From NCBI GenBank assembly GCA_003427395.1, contig BFEA01000499.1, forward strand, positions 149,398 through 177,581: a DNA stretch of 28,184 bases, in the 5' to 3' direction. Made by a program: the position numbers and the translations under genes. Below the pieces are notes generated by a model. The model saw only the letters and a list, made by a program, of their open reading frames with translations, had not been told where the DNA came from and did no database searches. Shown one piece after another: positions 1 through 9,498 of the stretch. Numbering within the stretch: position 1 is the first letter of the stretch; each line of letters begins with the position of its first letter. This DNA comes from Chara braunii. Its lineage: Eukaryota > Streptophyta > Charophyceae > Charales > Characeae.

Positions 1-60
1 GAGGGGAGTGGTGAGGGGTGAGGGGTATGGGGTATGGGGTTAAGGTTAAACATTAAGATA
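1..60 (+). repeat. G-rich edge with G-quadruplex motif
   Basis: Five GGGG runs occur at 3-6, 15-18, 22-25, 29-32 and 36-39. The last four are separated by 3-base loops (TGA, TAT, TAT), a textbook G-quadruplex pattern on the plus strand at 15-39. It is followed by a GGTTAAGGTTAAA-like stretch. It may be the upstream part or 5' UTR of the ORF1-type fragment that follows, or an unrelated simple repeat; the window edge hides the rest. Confidence 0.6.
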
Positions 61-1490
61 TTAAGGTGGTCTCCACACGAGCGAGCCCCACAACAACTCC
101 ACGACAGGCACACACCAATGCAAGGGCCTCAGCTACACCTGGCCCAGGCACCAACGCTGCCAGCTGAGCCAATAGGCCCCCAGCACCCTGGCACAGCCCC
201 CACACAGGTGCCCCATATGCTGGGTCCAGATCGACACTCCTCATACAGTATAAAGAAGCAAGCGAGAAGACCGAAACATAAACAGCTTGCAACTCAGGAG
301 ACACACGTAACGCAGACACCCCAAAGGAAGCAGAGCGAACTGACCCTCAACACAGGACAGGACAGACACCGGTCCCCAGAGAAGGAGGAGGAGACCGACC
401 ACACAAAACAAGAACCGGCAAGACAACACTTGAATCCAACCAAAGAACAGCTGGTCACAACGGATAACAGTCATCTCCCTGCTCTACCAACGGACTACCA
501 AGGAGACGTGATGATGGAAAACAATGACGATCCATACCAGACGGCCCTGGTCCCTCATAGACAAGAGACGAGTCCTCCCAAGGGAGAACAACAACAGCAT
601 CATAATATGGGACATGATTGGGTAAGACTCCAGACCCAGGCTCAACTACAGGAGATGCAAGCCTCGGTGTACGCCTGGGCACAGACCCAGGCCCACCAAT
701 TGGCCATGGATAGAGCTCAAGCCGAAGCACAGGCACAGGCTCAGGTTCAAGCACAATGGCTGGCTTTGGAACAAGCCAGAGCACAAGCGCAGTCCCAGAT
801 TTACGTACAGACCCAGGAAGCACTATGGCACCTGGAACAGCAACGCATCCTGACACACATGAACCCACAACTGACTGAGGAACATACGACGACCCCCCTG
901 CAACTGGATCATCAAGGGGATACCGTCACAGTTCCAACAGTTACAGATCCAGTCCATCAGAGCTCTCCACAGAACCGTGTGGGCAATATGATGCCCAGGG
1001 GGACCTCGATCTTACTCCGACGGACACACTGATACAATCAGAATTGCCAACATTTCCATTGGAAACACAGGACCTGCCTGGACAGGAAGCACAAGGAGCA
1101 CAGCCAGGCCCCGACCGTGATCCCAAACCGAAAGCGAATAAAAAGAAGAGACCCACCATTGCCCATACACGGGTGAAGACCCAGCTAAAGGAAATGATAG
1201 ACTGGGTGCTGCTTAAAATGCTGTCACCAGATTCCCTCTCTCTTCATGAACGCATATCACCGACGCATTGGGAACGAATCTTGAAGTTTGTCATAAAAAA
1301 CGACAACCTCCAGAGCATTGTCAACTCCGTCTCATCCCCGGATACGGTGGACTGGAAGGCAGTGGCCAGAACTCTCATACAGATCACGAAAACGATAATA
1401 GCACAACTCTGGTCGACAGGCTGCACGGGGGCGCTGCTTCGTGATGAGCTCTTGCCAGTTTTCTGCAAGACACGGATGGCTTGCTGGTGA
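34..1490 (+). pseudogene. Fragment E: LINE ORF1 (Gag-like) remnant, frameshifted
   Basis: Two open stretches in different frames (34-1032 and about 960-1490) read as one polar protein with a frameshift near 950-1030. The first part is rich in Q, H, T and P, with an AQAQAQ-type stretch around residues 205-265 that could form a helix or coiled coil. The second part has a basic patch (KPKANKKKR) and then a helical segment of about 80 residues (IDWVLLKML, THWERILKFV, VDWKAVARTL). Its spacing of W, L and I residues matches the helical domain in the ORF1 of elements B, C and D (EWLLENL, FWDSIYRQFV, VSWQQMCHRLLPI). I infer an ORF1 of a related Tx1/L1-type family. No zinc knuckle is visible and no ORF2 follows; the sequence runs into a minisatellite. 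The start at 34 is only the first ATG in the window. A spacer-derived ORF is possible for the first half. Confidence 0.55.
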
Positions 1491-1990
1491 GATGGCTGGC
1501 GCTGCTGCCTTGCTAGTGAGATGGCGGTTGCTGCTGCCTTGATAGCGAGATGGCGGGCACTGCTGGCTTGCTAGTGTGATGGCGGGCGCTGCTGGCTTGC
1601 TTGCTAACGAAATGGCGCGCGCTGCTAGCTTGCTAGGGAGATGGCGCGCGCTACTGGCTTGCTGGTGAGATGGCGGGCGCTGCTGGCTTGCTTGTGAGAT
1701 GGTGGGCGCTGCTGGCTCGCTGGTGAGAAGGTGGGCGCTGCCGACTTGATAGCGAGATGGCAGGCGCTGCTGGCTTGCTGGTGAGATGGTAGGCGCCTCT
1801 GGCTTGCTAGAGAGATGGCGGGCACTGCTGGCTTGCTGGCGAGATGGCGGGCGCTGCTGGCTTGGTTGCTAGCAAGGCAGCAGGTGCTGCTAGTTTGCTA
1901 GTGAGATGGTGGGCGTTGCTGGCCGGCTGGTGAGATGGCGGGTGCTGCTGGCTTATTAGTGAGATGGCGGGGGCTGCTGGCTTGCTGGCA
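1470..1990. repeat. 29-bp minisatellite, about 17 copies
   Basis: A GC-rich unit containing GAGATGGCGGGCGCTGCTGG followed by CTTGCTGGT repeats with a 29-bp period. The GATGG core falls at 1491, 1520, 1549, 1578, then 1611, 1640, 1669, 1698, 1727, 1756, 1785, 1814, 1843, 1905, 1934 and 1963. Two units are 33 bp long (before 1611 and near 1870). Copies differ at several positions, so the array is not freshly expanded. Because 29 is not a multiple of 3, long open frames on the minus strand here are artefacts of the repeat. Confidence 0.93.
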
Positions 1991-2190
1991 AGTGTGTGCA
2001 CGCAGGTATGGCTGAGGTGGCAGTAAGAAAACCATGCATAGGAGAACAGCTGAGAGCGGAAGAATGCGCGCCTAGCGCACGCGCGACTGGAAAAGGGCAC
2101 TTGCTAGTGCCACGTCACAGGCTGACGTGGCAGCCGAGCAGATCCTAGACACCAGGAGATGGTGAGGATCCCGCACGCAATGCTCCTTGG
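1991..2190. other. Spacer with a perfect 10-bp inverted repeat
   Basis: No coding sequence is recognised. TGCCACGTCA at 2108-2117 and TGACGTGGCA at 2123-2132 are perfect reverse complements around a 5-base loop. Both arms contain a TGACG/CACGTCA core like those bound by CREB/ATF-type bZIP factors. A CpG-rich stretch lies at 2065-2091. The segment may hold the 3' untranslated end of element A (minus strand), but no poly-T tract marks a tail. Confidence 0.6.
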
Positions 2191-5178
2191 TCACAGCAAA
2201 TTTGAGGGCTGTGGTTTTCCGCATGAGTATTGGCTAGCACCAATNATCTGTTGCAGCAGGGAGACTGATTCCTGTTTGAACACTGCATTATTGCGAAACT
2301 TCCACAACGTTTCCATGATTGCTCCTCGACAGGCCAGCGCCACATAACCCCAGCCTGAGAGAAAATCCGTGTTTGGTGAGGCCAATCCATAGAGGGACCA
2401 TTCTTGCGTCCATATGAAACCAGGTCCCGCCGTTGCCTTCCATCTCTCTCTCCACCACTCCCACACCTGGAGCGAATAAGGACAGTACAGCCAGATATGG
2501 GCCGCCGTTTCCCAGCCCCACTTACAGCGAACACACTGCCTGGATATATATCCATTCCTTTAGATGCTAACCATGTTGCCGAGGGGGTGACTAAAAGCAA
2601 TTGCAGCCAAATCAGGCCTGCCTGCTTTTGTGAGACCATCATTTTCAATGTCGTCCATAGACCAAAAAGATCCAGGTTCCCTAGGACAAAGCCCGGCTCT
2701 TTAGCCAGACGCTCTGAGGCTGTCATCACAGGCTGCTTCTTAACTTAGGCCCTCAGCACCCGTACACCAATTTTTGGCTTATAAGCTATTACTGGTATCT
2801 GAACATTGGACTGTGGCCCGTCCCGCCATCCGTATAATAGAGGCTCTAAATGAATGTTTGATGCATCATCACTCATAAGGATGGCTGATTCCTGTTTCGC
2901 CGACAAATTAAGGCGGACCCGGCATTCCACCAAGTCTACCGTTGAAGGAATGGTCCTTTCTCCTACCATATTAAGTGGTGACTCAGCAGCAACCCTCTGC
3001 TTCCTTTTCCATACTTGGACTTTTATGCCCTTGGGTAAGTCCGGACCGATGACCCTCAAGACTCCCCCATTATCGTCAGGGTCGAGCAGCCAAGCCCCCG
3101 GTCCTTGTTCCACAGATCTCGGCAGCAGTGAGATCCAATAGGCTGGAATAGCATTTCGCAGAGTCTCGTAATGGATTTCCACATTCCGCAATCTGCGGAG
3201 TTTCCCTCTCAGGGTGTCTATAGACACCCAAGTCTCCTGGTCCACATCCCACAGATCCTTGATCTGAGAGATTCCTTTTTCTATCCATGCTTTACCAAAG
3301 GAGCCTGGGCTCCCGTCTGCTTTCAGGCTAACGTTGTCAGCCTTAATATGGGGATGTTCGAATAAAATTTGATTTAAGACCTCCCCTCTCGTTTCCGGGG
3401 GCCTCAGAACCTCTGGAAACAATATGTGCCAGGCATAAGGAATGTTATGCCAGAACTTCGACTTTGGTCTTCTTGATGTGAAGGAAGGGATGAAAAAGCA
3501 CAGCCACACGTCAGACGCTCTCGAAAGCCCCCATTCCCTAGTGAGAATATATTCTGCTACCTGGATCCACAGTTTCGAACGGGAGCCAAATACTGCCGAG
3601 ATCACCCACTTACTAAGCAGGGCCAAGTTTTGCTGGGCCGGGTCAAGTATACCCAGGCCGCCCTGAGACCTTGCTGTCGACACGGTATCCCATGCCACTT
3701 TCCAAATAAAGCCCATTTGAGCCTCTGCTGCAGGTTTCCATAAATAGCAGGCTGCATCTTTCTTGATACGAGCATAAGCCCTCTCTCCCAAAAGATGAAC
3801 TGAAAGAGGGAACCAGCATATAGAGAACGCTGCCGTTGTCAATACCAGGGCTCTTCCGAAAAGCGACAACTTGAAATTTCGAGCCCAGCTTGAGATCTAC
3901 TTTATCCGCCAACATTGAATCCTGAACAGCAGAAGAGTCAGACAGAGAAACCTACACTCCCAGGAAACGTTCAGAGGAGTTGGCAGGCACCCTTTTTTAA
4001 ACCCCAATCCACATTCAACTCCCGGGAATAGGGAAGCAAATATGTAGATTTATCCCAGTTAATGGAAGCTTCGGACAGATCACAATAGGTGTCTATTACA
4101 TTCCTCAATTCCTGCAGAGAGGAAGGGCTATTGTCACATGCCACTGTAAGGTCATCTGCAATAGCCCCTCCCTTCCATTCTAGTGCTGGAGATAACTTCA
4201 ATCCCCGAATCTTAGTATTGTTTCTGATGTTATCTAACAGAACCTCTAGTTGAAGAACAAAGAGTAAAGGAGCTAATGGACAGCCTTGCCGTAAGGAGCG
4301 TGTTAACTGGAAACCTTCAGACAGTCTACCATTCACCAAGACTATTGACGTCGCGTTTTCATAGCTTGCTCTTACCCAGGTCCGAAAGCCCGGGCCAAAA
4401 TCCATCCTTTTCAGGGTAGTATGAACAAAACCCCAACCCACTTTGTCGTAGGCCTTCTCCATATCAAGGAGGAGGATTGCGACGCCCCTCTTTTCTTTCC
4501 CAATAATTTCCAAGGCCTGTATGGTCGAGGCAATATTCTCAAATATAGAGCGCCCTTTCACAAAGGCTCCTTGCTCCCAACCAATCAGGGAGGGGAGGAG
4601 TTTGGCCAATCGCAACGCCAGAGTCTTGGCAAATAATTTATAAGTAATGTTAAGGACTGAAATCGGTCTCCAGTTACGCACATCCCTTTTGTCCCCTTTC
4701 TTATACATAAGGGAGATCATACCTTCAGTAAAACCAGCCGGAAACCGACCTGACTGGAGAGCCTGATCATAAATATCACATAAAAACGGAGCAAAAGCAG
4801 TCCAGGTGGCTAAAAAAAATTCTATCGGTAGACCGTCCAAACCTGGGCACTTGCCCTTTGCCATTGGCTTAGCTGGGCATAGGATTTCAGGTACCTCCAT
4901 AGGTCTGTCCAATTCTAAGGCTGCAGCATGAGAGATGGTCTTGTCAGACTGGTTCCAAAAAGGTGAGCACTCCGCCAAATCTATGGACGGGAGATCCAAG
5001 GGGCGGCGAGTAGAGACAATATCTCTAAAGTACTCCAAAGCATAACTACACATCTGTACTGTGTCTCCTGCCAGCGGGGCTGAGGCATCAAAGGGATGGG
5101 CCAATTCCCTAATCAGCGATTTAGATTTATGGAGTAGGCGGGTCATCAGCGGCGTAATACTAGGCAGACCTCTTGACT
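2191..5178 (-). pseudogene. Element A ORF2: RT and C-terminal domain, 5'-truncated LINE
   Basis: Read on the minus strand from 5146. A linker with the PGLDGLP motif leads into RT block 1 (MYKKGDKRDVRNWRPISVLN), QGAFVKGRS, the first catalytic Asp in LLLDMEKAYDKV, RSLRQGCPLAP, and the catalytic pair in AIADDLTV (Asp codons at 4154-4156 and 4151-4153). A frameshift near 3900 moves to the frame that continues SLFGRALVLTTAAFS and GGLGILDP down to 2745. A further shift reaches the C-terminal Cys/His motif CVRCKWGWETAAHIWLYCP and ends at 2191. The APE endonuclease is absent: the reading frame is cut by a TAG at 5176-5178, next to an A-rich tract, so the copy is 5' truncated. It is clearly more diverged from B, C and D than B and D are from each other. 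One N lies at 2245. RT identity is firm; Tx1/L1-clade membership is inferred from overall similarity to B and C. Confidence 0.88.
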
Positions 5179-5368
5179 AACAAAAAAAAAAGAAAAAAAA
5201 AAAAAGAAAAAAAAAAAAAAAAGAAAGAGAGAGAGAGAAATATAATAATACGAAACAGAGGGAGGATTTTGTCTAATTTTCATCGTAAAAGTAGGAGCTG
5301 CAGGTTTGTTTTTTTTTGTTTTTTTTTTTGTCTAATCCGGAATCTCGAGCCCACACTTCACAACTGAA
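5179..5368. repeat. A-rich, GA and T-rich low-complexity spacer
   Basis: Contains an interrupted A tract at 5182-5224, a (GA)n stretch at 5226-5238 and interrupted T tracts near 5308-5329. The 11-mer TTTTGTCTAAT occurs at 5267-5277 and 5326-5336. It separates the truncated 5' side of element A from the ORF1 of element B and may include B's 5' untranslated region. No poly-A signal or RNA gene is recognised. Confidence 0.6.
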
Positions 5369-8300
5369 ATGAGACTTGGGTATGCAAAGATGAAGGGAAC
5401 GGGTCCTCTCATTTTCTATCAAGGCGCAATGCGCCATAACATGTTTCGACAGCTGGGACCCAATCCCTATGCAAGACCCATGACCTCAAATATAGACAAG
5501 AAAATGAACACAGTAAGATCAGTGGTGGGAGGCACTGTGGCTGCAATGCAGATTGAGCCAGCACAGAATGTCCAGGATGGCAGGACCCTGGTCCTGGGTT
5601 CTGCTAGGAAGGAACTGGGCAACACGCTTGGGTCATCTCTCCTCTCCCCCCCAACCCTGATCCCTACCCCAGAGCAGGAACACCACTCCTTACACATTCA
5701 AGCAAAGACGTCAGGGGTATCAGTCACGATAGAAGGTCAATCATCAACAGAACAGCAAGGGGCANCCTCCCCANCTTTGGACCTGATAATGNGAGAGGGN
5801 GAGGGAGAGGGGGAGGTGTTAACGGAAGAAGAAAAGAAGGCTGAAGGATGCAGACAGACGCAACAAAGAACACAATCCTCGCAGGCCTCTCAGAGCTCGC
5901 AGGCCCCTCAATCCTCACAAACATCTGGGAAACCCTCTTGGGCAAAGCGAGTTAGAGAGACTCTTGAAGAAAAAACTTTAATCATTCCGAGACTCTCAGT
6001 TAGTGAGAATGCCCTTCTAGCAGAGGAATTGCAAAGTCCCCCTCAGAAATTTGACATCTGCACGTGCATATTTCCTAACACTTTTTCTCCTCCCCTCAGA
6101 ACAAAAGGTAGAAGACCAGGGAGGAAGAAAGACATTGATGAAAACCTATCCAGCAGACAAACTAGCGCAAAGAGACACAGTCTACACCAAGCATGCTAGC
6201 AATTGGATTTTCTACGACGACTGTGCGTATAGGTTAGTAAATGACAAAATTAAATGGATTTGCAAAAGGTTGGAATCAATGAAAGATAGCCCGGAGGCGG
6301 TACAAGAATTCTTCCTGATACAGCCTGTATCGACAATAGTCTTCACCGTGCTCAGTCTGTTCGAACAAGATAAACGCAAAATGGATGAGTGGAAAAAGCT
6401 GCAGTGGGATCGTTCTGATGTCCGTATCTATCCATGGCTACCGAAAAAGATAGGACCCGAGGAGAAAAGAGATCAACTGATGAGAGACTATTATTGGGTA
6501 GAACTGAGACACATACCGGTAGAGGTACAGGCAACTTTTATTCACGATTTCGGCCAACAGTACAAGATTGTAGATTTTATAGATCCACTACCAACGTACG
6601 TGGCCAAAAGGGATGACTATGTGATGATGGCACTAGACCTCCCTAAAGATCAGCCGTTTTCCTTGGACGATATAATCCCATTCAAGATGGGAGGAAGGCT
6701 GTACCAAATCCATACAGCACACAAGTTCAGACCTTGGTGCTACAAGTGCAGGGCCTATGGCCACCTCTGCACTGAGCTGGCATGTCCACAACATCCCAAA
6801 CAGACAGCGGGTACCGACGGCTTGCTGAAAATGGACCCCCTCAGACCAAACAGATGGCTGCCCAGTATCCCGGGCTATGAGGGGTGGGTGTACGTGGAAG
6901 ATCTCACACCGGGTGGCCAACCAAGTGGATGGATTTGGGAAGGAAGGGGGGATCCCCGTCGGTCATCAAGACCTCCGGTAGAATGGAAGCCTCCAATGCA
7001 GCAGCCCCCTGGACGCAACTCCCGCCCACACCAGCCTCTCAAAGTCAAACCCCCATCTCCCCCAGGGGAGAAAGGAGGAGGGGAAGGAGTTGGAAACAAA
7101 AACAAGCATTCAAATGAACCAGCGAAGACAAAACAGCAAGGGGGTCGTTTTGGACCAAATGATGGTCACTATATCCTGACTGGCAACCGGTTTAGTCCCC
7201 TGAGCAAAGGAATGGGAGAGGAGGAGGGGGGGGAAAATGATCAGAAAGAGCAGCAGCCAATAATACCAGGTCCACAGGCTCAAATGGTTCTTGGGAACAA
7301 AAATGGCAAAGAAAAGAACAAGGAGGCAGAGTCGGAGGCATCCTCGAGGGGTTCGAGCAGTGAACCAGATCCGGAACCAATGGACATAGACCTGTTGAAG
7401 GACGCTTTCGGTGCTCAGCCAATGGAACTAGATCCAGTTCCAGGAGCACTCCCCCCCCCACCCCTCCCAAGGAATTCCAATGCAGACTCGGCACAAACAC
7501 AGGCTGAGAAACATGTCTCAGACCTCCAGAATGTTGCAGAATGGCTTCTGGAAAATCTTAGAGTAAAATTTCAGGGCCATTCGGAAGAATTTTGGGATAG
7601 TATATATAGACAGTTTGTCCCTCTTTTAGAGACCAACCCAAGCCTCCAAATGGCACTTGAAAAAGGACCGCCAGAGGGGGTGAGCTGGCAGCAGATGTGT
7701 CATCGGCTGTTACCAATCGTAGCCATACGGTTCCAAACCTCTCTGGATCACCATCCAACAGGTTCAGGCAACCAAACGTCGTTGAGCCAAGGGGGGGAAG
7801 GTGGGGAAAGTGCTCAAATGGTAACACTGAGAAGTGCACAGCATAACTCAGAGCAAATGGATGTGGACAACAGCCCAACTCACCTGGAGGAAATGACTCC
7901 CAGGCCAACAGCAAAAAGATCAGATAAAACTCTGAGTAGCAGTATGGGATTGACAACCGAGAACTCCGTTGTTATTAAAGGACTGGGAGCGGTAAATGAA
8001 GGGATAAAATTTTTGAAAAACTTTTTATCCTCCACGGAGCCTGGAACAGAGAATTCAAAGGATAACATGGGAACAACACAGGTCGGGGTAAACCAACAAA
8101 TAACAGAGCACTCCACAGCACTAACAGCGACAAAACAACTGAGCCCATCAGACCATCTACAAAGATTGACTGTAACCACAGACACTCAGGGGAGACAGGC
8201 AGCACTGGCTAATGAGATGCAAGGATGTCGGAAAGAGGGTGAGGAGGGAGAAAGGCGAGGAGATCAGGAAACAACATGGGCTGTGGGGCGCCGAGATCAG

Positions 8301-9450
8301 AAAAGGGGGCTGGAACAGAACAGTGGGGTACTTGGTGGAGGGGAAAAACCAATGGGATTGATGGAAATGAGGGAAGGGAAGGGACCACAAGTGGAATTAA
8401 CAGCAGAAGAGGGGGAGAGAGAATGAGGAAAGTCTGGGGGATAACAAACTGGTTAAGTGGATCCTCATCGAGGAGAATGAACCACCACGTGCCCCAGTAG
8501 AAGACACGATACCCTACAACATACAAGAAGTAATCTCAGAGCTTACGGGGGAACGGAAGTACATGCTCCTTTCACAATCTCAAAAAGAGCAGCAAAAGAC
8601 TGTGCCTGACAAAGAAACTGAGTATACAGTTGTTTCTGCACAGCATCTTGAAGCCGCTACCATTCTGGAAGAAAATAATAATATAAATAATTTTGGGACG
8701 GAAGGCCTGCAAGGTGGGCAAGCTACAGCAGTACAGCAAGCTACTCTATTAGCAGATTGTGAAGAACAATCAGAAAAGAACAAGGAGGGTCAAACAGACA
8801 AAAATGGGAATTCAGACGAGGAAGAGGATCTTCCAAGTATGCATCTGCAGACGATAGGGCAGCGAAAATTGCATCAACGTCCACCTCTAGTCCCACTCGA
8901 AGGAACACTAATAAGCAAGAGGCAGAAACTACACCTTTTATTAGCAGAAGGGTATCCGGAACAGACATTATCTAAGAGAGGGATACTAATTCTACCAGTG
9001 AGACTGAAAGAGGGGATATGGGAGGTGGGATTGTCAGAGCCAGAGGGATCTGCACATGGAGAAGTATCAATGCATGGGACCCCAGCAGGTATGCTACCAT
9101 CACTGCTAGGAAGAATGACAGGGGAAGCACGTTTCAAAACTGAGATTGTAAAAGTTATTCAAGAACAGCTTCCACTAGGGGGATCTGCGGTGCTTATCCT
9201 CTCCACTGATGCGTGCAGAGTGTCGGCCACAGATGTGTTCCTCAGATATGAACATCCACGTGCAGTCCACTTGCGCTGGTTCTCTCAATCAATGCTGGCT
9301 GAACTTCAACAACTGAAGGTTAAGGTAGGGGGCTTCTGGTCAGAGGATGACGTCAAAATTTTACTCTCCCGTATTCTAAAAAATGGACATATGCTATTAG
9401 AACAGGGGGGTAAATTAGACTCAGGCCGCTGGTTGCCTCTAGAATCATAA
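5369..9450 (+). pseudogene. Element B ORF1: long Gag-like RNA-binding protein with extra C-terminal domain
   Basis: Three open segments (5369-6199, about 6021-8426, about 8400-9450) read as one protein of roughly 1,300 residues with frame changes near 6021-6199 and 8395-8426. Order: polar, Ser/Gln/Glu-rich N-terminus; a folded region (NWIFYDDCAYRLVNDKIKW to VDFIDPLPTYVAKRDDY) that may be RRM-like; a zinc knuckle C-YK-C-RAYGH-LCTELA-C at 6738-6785; Pro/Gly-rich and acidic linkers with PMDIDLL and PMELDPV; a helical domain (VAEWLLENL, FWDSIYRQFVPLL, VSWQQMCHRLLPI) at about 7530-7730; an acidic linker; and a C-terminal domain (ILILPVRLKEGIWEVGLSE to HLRWFSQSML) at about 8870-9440. L1 ORF1p is about 340 residues, so this is unusually long. 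Element D keeps the last two domains in one frame, which supports the join. Single N bases at 5765, 5774, 5792 and 5800. Start codon not certain. Confidence 0.8.
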
Positions 9451-9498
9451 ATAAATCGTACAAGAGGAAGCGGGTTACAGATAGCAAAAAGGGTGACC

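Noticed and set aside
1491-1990. CRISPR-like array
   Set aside because: The repeat has no spacers: units abut directly with a 29-bp period and the context is eukaryotic LINE sequence.
1625-2100. Long minus-strand open frames rich in Ala, Ser, Pro and Gln
   Set aside because: They are translations of the 29-bp minisatellite and change frame with each unit; no conserved protein.
5267-5336. TTTTGTCTAAT repeated at 5267 and 5326 as a target-site duplication
   Set aside because: The 48 bp between the two copies hold no recognisable element and the context is T-rich; probably a low-complexity duplication.
6738-6785. Retrovirus or LTR retrotransposon Gag, because of the zinc knuckle
   Set aside because: No protease, integrase, RNase H-integrase order, LTR or primer-binding site is seen; the ORF2 has an APE endonuclease and LINE-type RT and the copies end in poly-A.
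8780-9140. Host protein-coding gene in the 8428-9450 segment, separate from the LINE
   Set aside because: The same domain sits at the same place, before ORF2, in elements C and D, and is in frame with ORF1 in both, so it is part of the retrotransposon.
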